Of a stretch of DNA of 64,000 bases, positions 26,469-36,446 are shown in pieces (the first letter of the stretch is position 1; each line of letters begins with the position of its first letter). A model generated the notes under the pieces. It was not told the DNA's origin. It did no database searches and was given only the letters and a program-made list of their open reading frames with translations. The position numbers and the translations under genes are program-made. The stretch comes from Sediminitomix flava (lineage in GTDB: Bacteria > Bacteroidota > Bacteroidia > Cytophagales > Flammeovirgaceae). Where the stretch lies: positions 620,001-684,000 of the forward strand of contig NZ_QGDO01000001.1 of the NCBI RefSeq assembly GCF_003149185.1, given 5' to 3'.

Positions 26469-26578
26469 TTCTTGAACTGAATTAGAACTATATATCAATC
26501 TACTTATACGCTTTATAAGTTTCATGGTCTCTTCTTAACCGATAACAATTTAATTCTAAGCTACTAACCCAATTATAC

Positions 26579-29500
26579 ATGCAGACCAAGCTGAAAATAT
26601 TAATATATCTCTGCCTTTTTTGCATATCATTAACTAGCTATGCGCAAGAAGCTAACTTTACAACTTCCACCTCAGGGAGTGGATGTGGAGTCTTACAAGT
26701 ATCATTTCAGAACACCTCCGTTGGTGCTGACGCTGTTTCGTGGGATTTTGGAAATGGAAATTCTGCAACCATTGATAATCCAATTGCAGTATATACAACT
26801 CCAGGAACCTATACGGTAACACTGACTGTCACAGCAGGAGCTGCTACTGGATTGACAAAATCAGAAGAAATCACTCTAAACCCATTACCAACTATCCAAA
26901 ATATGACAGCCACACCTAACAGTGGTTGTTTTGGAGAGACTTTTGAATTTCAAGCTGATGTAAATTCAGAAGCTGTTGGAGGCATTAGTAGTTATTTCTG
27001 GAATTTTGGAGATGGTACTTTTTCTAGAGATGAAAATCCTAGCCACATCTATGAAAGTGCAGGAGTCTATGACGTAACCCTCGTTGTAGAAGATGCCAAT
27101 GGTTGTGTAATATCTCAAACATTCCCTGCCATGGTAACAGTCGGAAATGGATTCTTAGTTGATATTGCAAGTTCAGCCCCACTTCAGTATTGCTCAGCAC
27201 CACAAACAATTGAATTTTCAGCTGACGTTCCTACTGGAAACTATACTTTTGAATGGTTACTAGACGGTGTGGTTATTTCAACAGACTCTATAATAACACA
27301 AACCTTCAATACGATGCAAGATGATCCATACTTATTGGTATTGAATGTAACCGATGATGAATTGGGTTGTACCGTATCTGACCAAGTCAATATTAGACTT
27401 AGTGCTGCCATAGCCGCATTTACAACTGAAGAAACGGAAGGTTGTGAGCCTTTTACAGTCAATTTTGAAGAGCAAATAGAAAATATAGTTGACAGAAACA
27501 CCACAGAAGTGACTTGGGACTTTGGAGATGGAAATAGCATAAATGGTTTTCTTTCTGATGAAAATATAGCTACACCAAGCCATACTTATGACACTCCTGG
27601 TACATACACCGTATCAATGCAAGTCTTAGACAACACTAACAGTTGTACTGATTTTGTATCAGTTACAGATTACATTACAGTCTTTGAAAATGTGAGTATA
27701 GATTTCACGGCTGATGAAACCAACTTCTGTCAGAATAATCAAACAGTACAGTTTACCTCTTTAGTCACTGATGCCGATTCTATTATTTGGAATTTCGGAG
27801 ATGGAAACTTCCTGAGAGGTTCCGCATCAGACCCTGCAGTTTTAAATCCCTCTCACACATATTCCATCTTAGGAAGTTATGATGTAGAGTTAACAGTATT
27901 CACTACAACTGGATGTGAAACAATTGAATTGAAAGAAGCATATGTCAATTTAGCCGAATTGGATGCACAAATAAACGTTGCTCCAAATACAGCCTGTATT
28001 CCTTCTGATTTTCAAAGTGACACCCAATTAATCATAGGTGGATGTGCTCCGTATCAAGTTCAATTATTCGATGGAAGTGGAGCTGTTGTTCCTCTCACAT
28101 ATAATTGGCAAATCACAGGAGTAGATTTAAATGGGAATCCTTTTACCTCAAGTTCAACAGAACAAAACCCTCAGATAGTTTTCCCTGAAGCAGGTAATTA
28201 TTTTGTACAGCTGAGTATCTCTGCAGATGGTGGTTGTACAAGTTCTACTACTCTTTCTGACACCATAAAGGTCGGAATCTCACCAAGCTCATTAGATTTT
28301 AGCTCAGATGCCGCTTCTGAAATATGTAATGGAGATACAGTCCGATTTACCAACGAATCAGTTTTAAACACAGCAAATCCATTTCCTATCTCTACTTATT
28401 GGGATTTCACTCAATCAAATACAGTAATGGATGGTGGTAGTGGATTAACCAACGGGTTCTATGTTTATGATGATCAAAACCCTGGAATGAAAAGTGCTAA
28501 ATTATGGTACTTCTCAAATGGCTGTTGGGAGTGTATCGAAAAGGAAGTTACTGAGGTTAAGATGCCCAAAGCTGCAGCTGAACTTTATACCCCATTATGT
28601 GCGAGTGGAGATTCAGTCTATTTTATAAATAGATCAGTAATGACCTCAAATGCCACTCTAGATTGGACATTCACTGTTCAAGAAACAGGAGATGTCTTTA
28701 CATCATCAGATGAATACGTCGGAATACCGCTAGCTACGGGACAAACTGTAACTTGGGAACTCATCGTATCAGACCCTTTCGATCCATCAAATGACTTAAC
28801 CAAAAACCCTGATGGCTGTATTGACTTCACCACTGGAACTTATACCAAACCTAACTCTAGTTCTCCAAATTTTGAAAATGCCGTAATTTTCTCACAAACA
28901 GACACCGATGCTTGTGCTCCAAATACGTATTCTATAGTATCAAACATTGCTATCTCAGGTACTCAAATCACAGAATATGCATGGGATTTTGGTAATGGAG
29001 AAAGCCAGATATCCAGTTCTAATACTGCCAATATCACTTACGACATACCAGGAAACTATAGTGTCCGTCTTAAAATTACCACTGATAATGGTTGTGAATT
29101 TGAACATGTATATAATGATGAAATAATTGTTGGTGGTGTAACTGCCAATTTTGATTACTGTCCTGCAGGTACATGTCTTGACTCTGCTGTCACATTTTAT
29201 GACAACTCTGTTTCTGTATCTGAAATTCAACAATGGGAGTTTGATTTCGGTGATGGAAATACATCTATCATAACTAGTACTGATGACTTCCCATTCGAAT
29301 ACAGTTATACCGATTCCGTAGATTATATTTCACCTCTAGGAAATCCTTATCCACAACAAGATTTTTACACAGTGACTATGAGAGTTACAGCTGCAAACGG
29401 ATGTACAGATTCTACTTCTATGATCATCAGACCTACACGTCCTGTTCCTGAGGCGAAACAACCTTTCGACTTAGAATATGTCTGTGAAAATGATGTAAAA

Positions 29501-32500
29501 GGTGCTATGGTCAACTTTGAAGTTGAGCAAGACTCAACCCATGGTTTATTACCTCTGTTTGGTTTATTTTATGTAGATGGCGATCCTGATATGGATTTCT
29601 TCAATATTGGTACTTGGGCTACAGGTCCTAAATTTTATGAAGGAAGTGACCCTGCCAGACAATATACAGGAACCGTAATGGTATTCGACCAAAACAACTG
29701 TCCTAACACATCTACATTTACATTTGAAGTTGCAAAAGATACAATCATAGCTGACTTTACTGTAGATAATGGTAGTTCCAACTGTATTCCGCTTGAAGCA
29801 ACTTTTACTGCCGATGCTTTTCTAGATTCAGATGTTTTAGAAAGCCAAGGTTTAAATGGAATTGCATCCTATACTTGGAGCTTTGGAGATGGTATAGTTA
29901 TGACAGACTCAGTTCCGACTATCACCTATAATTACACCATTCCAAACACTGAAGGGTACGATGTTTCTTTAACTGTAACAGACTCTTTAGGTTGTTCTGT
30001 AACTATAGATAAGCCAAGATTCATCAAAGTTGGAGGCCCTGACGGAGACTACAGGATAGATAAAGAAATTGGTTATGCTCCTCTTACTGTAAACTTTGAA
30101 GGCTTCCCAATACCTACTAATGAAGACTTTAGTTTCCTTTGGGATTTTGGCGATGGTACCACAGGTCTTGGCGAAAGAGATTTAAGTATAACGGATAGTT
30201 TGTTATACACCACTCAACATACTTATACGCAACCTGGAATTTATAACCCTACTCTTGTATTATCAGATAGTGTAGGATGTACCTTATCCCCTCAAGTAAC
30301 TAGACAAATTGAAGTTTTGGCCTGTCCAGAATTAGCGATTATTGACACTGTTTTATGTGAGGGAGAAGGAGACTACGCTCTTAATCTACTATTGGATAGT
30401 ATTCAACTAGGTACAGCTAATGTCAGCTGGTTTATAGATGGAACAGAACAAACAGGACTAGCAAATCAGACAGACGTAAGTTTTACAGAGCAACTAGGTG
30501 AAAGATCAATAAGGGTTTTATTCGATATCGAATTTGACGGAGAAACTTACTGTACAACCGATTCTACTTTTACATTGACTTATCAAGAAAGTCCAAATAC
30601 GGCTTTCACAGTTTCAGACACCGCTGTCTGCCTTCTTGAAGATGGAACCTCAGAAGCAATTACACTGACAGATATTTCGACTCACCCAAGTGGTATTCCT
30701 CTATCAAACTTAACCTACTTTATTTTCAGACAATTTGATGGTGCATCTATCGCTTCTTTTGTAGGAAACATTGGTGGTGATAATACTTTTGATGGATTTA
30801 CAGAACCAGGAGTATATGAGATTGTAGCAACCATTGAATCTGAATTGGGGTGTGAAGCTTTTTCTCCTTTACAAGAAATTACGGTTACTCCACAACCAAA
30901 TGTTAGTATTCAAAATCAGAACCTCTGTGAAGGACTTACCTCTAGCTTTATTGCTTCAGCAAGTTTCCCTGCAGGAACTACAGGTATTACGATAACCTCC
31001 TATGAATGGGATTTTGAAAATGATGGAAATATAGAATCTACCGGAGACAGTGTTTCATTTACTTATCCAACTCAAGGGGAATATGTCAATAGACTTATCG
31101 TTACAACATCTGAAGGCTGTGATGTGGAAGTTTTAGACACCATACAAATCTTCCCTGTTGCAACCCCTACCGTAGCCACTACCTTTACTGCTTGTGAGGG
31201 TGACCCTTTAGAAATACCAATTTCTGCTATCATTGACAATTCTGTATTCAACACCGCTGCTGTGTCAAGTTTTGAGTGGGATATGGGAGACGGTACAGCC
31301 CCTATTAGTTTAGCAGCAGATGCAAATGGCGAAGCGACACTCACTTACACCTATTCAAATATTGGAAACTATCAGGCTAGTGTTCAAGTGCTTTCTGCTA
31401 GTGGTTGTTTATCAGACCCTGTGGTTATAGACATCACAGTTGAGCCAACACCAATTCCAAGCTTTGAGATAAGTGAAGTCTGTTTTATCAGTGAAGGAAA
31501 TGTGAGAGTAATTTTTGATGCTTCAAATACAACAGGTCCTGTTACCGCTTATCATTGGGATTTTGAGAGTAATGGCACAGACAATCGTAGTGTAACAGAA
31601 GATACCGTACACCATACATTTACGCCAGGCACTCATATTGTACAACTTGTTTCAGAAAATAACGGATGTACAGATACGATCTCTCAAATCATAGATGTAC
31701 CAAGTATTGATTTTGGCTTTGAATTCGGTTCTTGTAATCCACTTACTGTAAACTTCACTGCGGTAGATGATGACTTAATTGGAAAATCTGGATTTACCTA
31801 CAATTGGGTAATTGATGGGCAGAACCTCACAGGAGAAGAAGTTTCTGTGACCTTCGATGCCTCAAAAAATAACACAACGATTTCAGCTAGTCTTACCATC
31901 GGTTTTACTACTGCTACAAATCCTGCGGATTGTGGAAATGATTATGTAATCACAAAAAATATCACCCTAGACGCCGATTTATCAAATTTAAGACAAGAGA
32001 TATTACCCGCTTCTCCAGATCCACTTATTGCATGCCTAGGCGATCCATTATCTTTATCAGGAGTTGGTGTTGATATTAATGGCAATGAAGTCTTATCCTA
32101 TACTTGGGATTATTACCTCACAAGTGACAATTCAGGTCAAGGTATCATTGATGGCAACACTCAAGATGTAGAACTCATATTCACTGCTGCGGGTAATTAC
32201 ACACTCGAATTGGTTATGGAAACCATTGATCCAAGTTGTAATTTAACTGTTACTAGAAATATTGAGGTATTTGAAAAACCAATTGCTACCATAACTGCTG
32301 ATGAAGTGATATGTGAAGGTGAAACACTCGAGCTGTTCTCTTCTGGCTCAAGTTGGAATACAACAAATAACCCTGTCACTTTTAGATGGTACAAAACAGA
32401 TGGAAGTTTACTGCTTATGGATACTGTGATTACATCTTCAACAGAATCATATGTAGTAAGTAATACCCTCTTGCCAATAGGTTTCCATAATTTCTACCTT

Positions 32501-34525
32501 GAAATTGACGATGGCAATTGTGCCACACAAAGCGACACTTTAGAAATTGAGATAAAAGCAAATCCAATTGCTGAATTTGAAGTAATTCAAAAATGTGAAG
32601 GAGATACCATTGTCATTGAAGATCGTTCTACTTTGACTCCCGATATTCCTCACACCTATCTGTGGACGGTAAATGATGCCACAAATACATCCGTATTTAC
32701 CTCTACTGAACAGAACTTGAGTATCCCTACTAGCTTGACAACTGGAAGTTATGAAGTTTTCTTAACGGTAACTTCAGCGGAAACCTGCTCAAATACGATT
32801 AGTGAAACCATTCAAGTAACTCCAGTTCCATTTGCTGAATTTTCTACAACTGATGCTTTATGTGTAGAAAGTCCGATCACCTTTACAAATGAAACTGCAT
32901 ATGCAGGAAGTGCAGACTTGACTTACCTTTGGACATTTGGAGATGGAAGTAGTTCTACTCGACAAAATCCATTACCTAAGACTTACACAAGTGCTGGTGC
33001 ATATACCGTGACTTTAAGTGTTAGCTCTGCTGATGGTTGCTTAGGACGAACAGAGCAAACGATAGAAATACAAGACCGTCCGATAGTTACTTTAGAACCT
33101 AATTTTGGACCAATCTGTGGAGATGCATCTATCACACTGACACCACGAGAAGATAGAAATGATGCCGAGCTTAGCTATTTCTGGGAAATAGGTACGACCA
33201 CAGGAGGTATAGTTTCTGCAAATTCGTTGACTAACTATGAAATCATTTTAAGTGCATCTGATATAACGGAAGAGGAAGTTACAGCGAATGTATCATTGTA
33301 TGTCATGTCTGATATCACGGGTTGTTTTTCCGACACCGTAGAAACAACTGTAATATTTAGAGGGCTTCCAGTAGCTGAAGCAGATCTGGGTGATGATATT
33401 CAAGTGTGTGAAAGTGATAACCCTCTCATTGGTAAAGAAGCTAATCCATCTGGAAATTACAGTTATTCATGGCGAGTGATCACTCAAACTGGTGAAGGGC
33501 CTTCTACCGTTCAAATTGATTTTGAAAATTTAAATGCAGCCCAATTACAAATTCGAGAAGCAATATACAACCCGAATAATCTGACTAGCGGTAGTGCTAT
33601 TTTTGAATTAGAAAGAGTAGTCACAGATGAAAGTTTTTCTGGAGATCCTCAGTTCTCTCAGTGTCAAGCTTCCGATACAATTATTGTAGAAATCGTTCTA
33701 AACCCAGAGCTTCAATATGTAGATTCATTTGAAGCCTGTGCTGGGGAAGATATTCTCATTGTTCCAGATGCTAATGCTAGATATAATTTCTATGACTATA
33801 CTTGGAATGTGATCGGAAGTAATGCCTCAAGTATAACTATTCAAGATGCTGATAATCCTTATGAAGCACGAGTTATTCTTAATGCAGACTCTGCCTTGCT
33901 ACAGCAAGCGAATATTTCTTCAACAATTGAAGTAGTAGCTACACTCGACAATTGCGAGGTCAGAGATACCATTTCGGTCAACTTCCTTGGAAATCCATTA
34001 TTTGCATTCCCAAGCGAATATGAATTCTGTGAGCTCGAACAGCAAAATTTCACTGTAAACTTTAATCTACCAACTTCTGAATATTTACTTACTTGGGAGC
34101 AGCTTGATACAGATGGTAATGTCATATCAAGCACTACTGGTACTACTATGAACCCAGAACAGGGAGGTGGAATTTATCGAATAGTTGCGACTACGGTGTC
34201 AACAGGTTGTACTTTTGAATACATTGTCACCATAACAGATCGATGTGCTCCTCAAATTGCTTACCCTAATGCATTTACACCTAATGGTGATGGTAGAAAC
34301 GATGGTTTTAGATTAAAAGAGCAGTATGCTAGTAACTTCCTTCTTAAAATATATGACAGATGGGGAGTTGTTGTTTTCGAAACCAATGATAGTTCTATCC
34401 CCTGGGATGGCACTTATAATGGTAAAGAGATGCCTCAAGGAGTTTATACTTACAAGGTGGAATATGATGATGAAATCAACAATGAACAAGTTGTCAACTT
34501 TGGAAGTATCACACTACTGAGATAA
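26579..34525 (+). CDS. Giant PKD-repeat secreted protein with gliding-associated C-terminus
   Basis: A 2648-residue extracellular protein. The signal peptide covers residues 1-22 (ends Ser-Tyr-Ala-Gln). The body is a chain of PKD-type Ig-like domains marked by at least a dozen WDFGDG-like motifs (for example WDFGNG near 55, WNFGDG, WSFGDG, WDMGDG, WTFGDG), each about 80-110 residues, with many paired cysteines. The last 95 or so residues (YPNAFTPNGDGRNDGF, IYDRWG, WDGTYNGKEMPQGVYTY) form the gliding motility-associated C-terminal domain, a type B T9SS signal. Likely a surface adhesin or matrix protein; no enzymatic domain is seen. It is monocistronic. Confidence 0.92.
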   Translation: MQTKLKILIYLCLFCISLTSYAQEANFTTSTSGSGCGVLQVSFQNTSVGADAVSWDFGNGNSATIDNPIAVYTTPGTYTVTLTVTAGAATGLTKSEEITLNPLPTIQNMTATPNSGCFGETFEFQADVNSEAVGGISSYFWNFGDGTFSRDENPSHIYESAGVYDVTLVVEDANGCVISQTFPAMVTVGNGFLVDIASSAPLQYCSAPQTIEFSADVPTGNYTFEWLLDGVVISTDSIITQTFNTMQDDPYLLVLNVTDDELGCTVSDQVNIRLSAAIAAFTTEETEGCEPFTVNFEEQIENIVDRNTTEVTWDFGDGNSINGFLSDENIATPSHTYDTPGTYTVSMQVLDNTNSCTDFVSVTDYITVFENVSIDFTADETNFCQNNQTVQFTSLVTDADSIIWNFGDGNFLRGSASDPAVLNPSHTYSILGSYDVELTVFTTTGCETIELKEAYVNLAELDAQINVAPNTACIPSDFQSDTQLIIGGCAPYQVQLFDGSGAVVPLTYNWQITGVDLNGNPFTSSSTEQNPQIVFPEAGNYFVQLSISADGGCTSSTTLSDTIKVGISPSSLDFSSDAASEICNGDTVRFTNESVLNTANPFPISTYWDFTQSNTVMDGGSGLTNGFYVYDDQNPGMKSAKLWYFSNGCWECIEKEVTEVKMPKAAAELYTPLCASGDSVYFINRSVMTSNATLDWTFTVQETGDVFTSSDEYVGIPLATGQTVTWELIVSDPFDPSNDLTKNPDGCIDFTTGTYTKPNSSSPNFENAVIFSQTDTDACAPNTYSIVSNIAISGTQITEYAWDFGNGESQISSSNTANITYDIPGNYSVRLKITTDNGCEFEHVYNDEIIVGGVTANFDYCPAGTCLDSAVTFYDNSVSVSEIQQWEFDFGDGNTSIITSTDDFPFEYSYTDSVDYISPLGNPYPQQDFYTVTMRVTAANGCTDSTSMIIRPTRPVPEAKQPFDLEYVCENDVKGAMVNFEVEQDSTHGLLPLFGLFYVDGDPDMDFFNIGTWATGPKFYEGSDPARQYTGTVMVFDQNNCPNTSTFTFEVAKDTIIADFTVDNGSSNCIPLEATFTADAFLDSDVLESQGLNGIASYTWSFGDGIVMTDSVPTITYNYTIPNTEGYDVSLTVTDSLGCSVTIDKPRFIKVGGPDGDYRIDKEIGYAPLTVNFEGFPIPTNEDFSFLWDFGDGTTGLGERDLSITDSLLYTTQHTYTQPGIYNPTLVLSDSVGCTLSPQVTRQIEVLACPELAIIDTVLCEGEGDYALNLLLDSIQLGTANVSWFIDGTEQTGLANQTDVSFTEQLGERSIRVLFDIEFDGETYCTTDSTFTLTYQESPNTAFTVSDTAVCLLEDGTSEAITLTDISTHPSGIPLSNLTYFIFRQFDGASIASFVGNIGGDNTFDGFTEPGVYEIVATIESELGCEAFSPLQEITVTPQPNVSIQNQNLCEGLTSSFIASASFPAGTTGITITSYEWDFENDGNIESTGDSVSFTYPTQGEYVNRLIVTTSEGCDVEVLDTIQIFPVATPTVATTFTACEGDPLEIPISAIIDNSVFNTAAVSSFEWDMGDGTAPISLAADANGEATLTYTYSNIGNYQASVQVLSASGCLSDPVVIDITVEPTPIPSFEISEVCFISEGNVRVIFDASNTTGPVTAYHWDFESNGTDNRSVTEDTVHHTFTPGTHIVQLVSENNGCTDTISQIIDVPSIDFGFEFGSCNPLTVNFTAVDDDLIGKSGFTYNWVIDGQNLTGEEVSVTFDASKNNTTISASLTIGFTTATNPADCGNDYVITKNITLDADLSNLRQEILPASPDPLIACLGDPLSLSGVGVDINGNEVLSYTWDYYLTSDNSGQGIIDGNTQDVELIFTAAGNYTLELVMETIDPSCNLTVTRNIEVFEKPIATITADEVICEGETLELFSSGSSWNTTNNPVTFRWYKTDGSLLLMDTVITSSTESYVVSNTLLPIGFHNFYLEIDDGNCATQSDTLEIEIKANPIAEFEVIQKCEGDTIVIEDRSTLTPDIPHTYLWTVNDATNTSVFTSTEQNLSIPTSLTTGSYEVFLTVTSAETCSNTISETIQVTPVPFAEFSTTDALCVESPITFTNETAYAGSADLTYLWTFGDGSSSTRQNPLPKTYTSAGAYTVTLSVSSADGCLGRTEQTIEIQDRPIVTLEPNFGPICGDASITLTPREDRNDAELSYFWEIGTTTGGIVSANSLTNYEIILSASDITEEEVTANVSLYVMSDITGCFSDTVETTVIFRGLPVAEADLGDDIQVCESDNPLIGKEANPSGNYSYSWRVITQTGEGPSTVQIDFENLNAAQLQIREAIYNPNNLTSGSAIFELERVVTDESFSGDPQFSQCQASDTIIVEIVLNPELQYVDSFEACAGEDILIVPDANARYNFYDYTWNVIGSNASSITIQDADNPYEARVILNADSALLQQANISSTIEVVATLDNCEVRDTISVNFLGNPLFAFPSEYEFCELEQQNFTVNFNLPTSEYLLTWEQLDTDGNVISSTTGTTMNPEQGGGIYRIVATTVSTGCTFEYIVTITDRCAPQIAYPNAFTPNGDGRNDGFRLKEQYASNFLLKIYDRWGVVVFETNDSSIPWDGTYNGKEMPQGVYTYKVEYDDEINNEQVVNFGSITLLR

Positions 34526-34546
34526 ATAATACATCAATCAAAAATT

Positions 34547-34588
34547 AAAATCCTGATATCAGATTCATTTGCGATATCAGGATTTTTT
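34547..34588 (+). terminator. Terminator of giant PKD gene
   Basis: Stem AAAATCCTGATATC / GATATCAGGATTTT with a 12-base loop, then T residues. Confidence 0.93.
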
Positions 34589-34735
34589 CGTTTTAAAAAA
34601 TAGAACTAAAACATAGTAAAAAGGCTCCTCTGAAGAGCTTAAATCTTATTAGCTAAAAAATAATCCCAAATACAGAAAATTTAGCCTTAAAAAGTGTTTA
34701 GGCATTAATTAGATACAATTAATGTTCTAGTGTAA

Positions 34736-34765
34736 GACAGATGTATTTGACATAAATACATTGTC
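34736..34765. promoter_or_regulatory. Bulged 12-bp inverted repeat upstream of speA (candidate operator)
   Basis: GACA-g-ATGTATTT (34736-34748) pairs with AAATACATTGTC (34754-34765): 12 bp with one bulged G and loop GACAT. It ends 23 bases before a TAGATTTG element, so it covers the -33 region and is better read as a protein-binding site than as an RNA hairpin. Confidence 0.55.
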
Positions 34766-34788
34766 CATAAACTCTATATTAACAAACT

Positions 34789-34796
34789 TAGATTTG
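34789..34796 (+). promoter_or_regulatory. Candidate -7 element of speA
   Basis: TAGATTTG matches TAnnTTTG, 12 bases before the ATG, which implies a leader of only a few bases. Confidence 0.45.
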
Positions 34797-34808
34797 CTTA
34801 AGGGCTAA

Positions 34809-36200
34809 ATGAAAAATTACTTTGATCTGATTGATCAAACCTTCGATTTCCCAACTGAAGAGTTTGATGTAAAAGAAGGAACATTATCATTTAACAATGT
34901 TCCAATCATGGAGCTTATTGAAAAATATGGTACTCCTCTGAAGTTATGCTATCTGCCAAAAATCAGTCAACAGATACAACGTGCTCAACGAGTTTTCAAA
35001 GAAGCTATTAAGAAACAAAATTACCAAGGTGATTATATCTACACCTACTGTACCAAGTCGAGCCACTTCAAACATGTGATTAAAGAGACATTGAAGAACA
35101 ATGCTCAACTTGAAACATCTTCACATTATGACATTGAGATCATTAAAAGTTTATACAAAAGTGGAGATATAACAAATGACATCACGATTCTTTGTAATGG
35201 CTTCAAACCCGAACCATACAAAAAAGCTATTGTAGATCTTATAAAAATGGGATTTCACAATTGTATTCCTATCGTAGATAACATTGAAGAAATTGATTAT
35301 TATGACGAGCATCTCGATAGAGTTGTAAATGTAGGTATACGAGTTGCAGCAGATGAAGAACCCGACTTTGGAATGTACACCTCACGACTTGGTATCCGAT
35401 ACAGTGAGGTAGTAAACCTCTATCAAGAAAAGATTGCTCCTAATCCCAATTTCAAATTAAAACTCCTTCACTTCTTTATAAATTCTGGGATAAGAGATAC
35501 ACAATATTATTGGACTGAACTTAACAAGTTTATTTATAAGTACACCGAATTGAAAGCACTTACTCCCGATATTGACAGTGTAGATATTGGTGGTGGATTC
35601 CCAATAAAGTACTCCCTTTCTTATAATTACGATCACGAGTACATGGCTTCGGCAATCGTGGAAGTTATAAAAGATGTTTGTGACGGAAAAAAAACACCTA
35701 CACCACATATCATAACTGAGTTTGGAAGTTACACTGTTGGAGAAAGTGGAGCAATCATATATTCTGTACTTGATGAAAAGCTTCAAAATGACAAAGAAGC
35801 GTGGTATATCATAGATGGTTCATTTATAACTCATCTGCCAGATAGTTGGGGAAAAAACCACAAATTCATCATGTTAGCTATCAACAACTGGAATAATCGT
35901 TTCAAACAGGTACACCTTGGAGGTATCACCTGTGATTCAGATGACTTTTATAACTCTGAAGCCCATAGTGCTAACATCTATTTGCCTGCTTTCGACAAAA
36001 AAGATGAAAAACAATATATTGGAATGTTCCACACCGGAGCTTACCAAGAAGCTATTGCGGGCTATGGAGGAATATCACATTGTTTGATACCAGACCCAAA
36101 AATGATCATCATTGATAAAGATGAAAACGGGAATCACAAGTATGAAATATTCAAAGAACAAACAAGTTCTGAAAAAATGCTTGACATACTTGGGTACTAA
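34809..36200 (+). CDS. speA: Arginine decarboxylase (Bacteroidetes type, fold III PLP)
   Basis: A 463-residue alanine-racemase-fold PLP decarboxylase. The PLP lysine is K83 in YCTKSSHFK. HFFINSGIRDT, VDIGGGFPIKYS (phosphate loop) and GGITCDSDDFYNSE in the C-terminal domain match the shorter arginine decarboxylase of Flavobacteria and Cytophagia, including the closing EIFKEQTSSEKMLDILGY style tail. It makes agmatine, the first step of polyamine synthesis from arginine. It is monocistronic. It could consume arginine released by the cyanophycin operon, but that link is only an inference. Confidence 0.93.
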   Translation: MKNYFDLIDQTFDFPTEEFDVKEGTLSFNNVPIMELIEKYGTPLKLCYLPKISQQIQRAQRVFKEAIKKQNYQGDYIYTYCTKSSHFKHVIKETLKNNAQLETSSHYDIEIIKSLYKSGDITNDITILCNGFKPEPYKKAIVDLIKMGFHNCIPIVDNIEEIDYYDEHLDRVVNVGIRVAADEEPDFGMYTSRLGIRYSEVVNLYQEKIAPNPNFKLKLLHFFINSGIRDTQYYWTELNKFIYKYTELKALTPDIDSVDIGGGFPIKYSLSYNYDHEYMASAIVEVIKDVCDGKKTPTPHIITEFGSYTVGESGAIIYSVLDEKLQNDKEAWYIIDGSFITHLPDSWGKNHKFIMLAINNWNNRFKQVHLGGITCDSDDFYNSEAHSANIYLPAFDKKDEKQYIGMFHTGAYQEAIAGYGGISHCLIPDPKMIIIDKDENGNHKYEIFKEQTSSEKMLDILGY

Positions 36201-36230
36201 GAAACTCTAATTCATCCAAAAAGATATTTG

Positions 36231-36267
36231 CCTACTTCTAAAAATACTTGAAGTAGGTATTTTTTTG
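36231..36267 (+). terminator. Terminator of speA
   Basis: CCTACTTC / GAAGTAGG with an 11-base loop and a run of seven T. Confidence 0.9.
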
Positions 36268-36446
36268 CCTCTTTTTTCAACGCTCATTCCCGAAATAAGT
36301 CTTAAAACTTCTTAAACCTACTCATGTACTAAGTTCATCGGAAAGGTTAAAATTTTATGGCCGAAATCAATCAGTTTTGAACATCTAGGTTTACAACCAC
36401 TTATGACACAAGGCTAAAAATAAAGACTCAAAAAACTATCATTTCT

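Larger units (their letters stand above)
25384..26578. ncRNA. Long gene-free region; candidate structured non-coding RNA
   Basis: About 1.2 kb with no supported protein gene. It holds a nested stem at 25622-25669 (ATATCG, then CTGCA, pairing with TGCAG, then CGATAT), a hairpin around 25978-25999, a 12-bp stem with one bulge (26024-26035 with 26089-26101) followed by T residues, and GAAAACAG / CTGTTTTC (26184-26191, 26219-26226). A clear terminator at 26300 closes it. The 26334-26578 part is the upstream region of the giant protein gene. The RNA interpretation is an inference; no known RNA family was recognised. Confidence 0.4.

Noticed and set aside
27241-34134. Several reverse frames inside the giant PKD gene
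   Set aside because: They are shadows of the forward coding sequence; the forward frame is unbroken with clear repeats.
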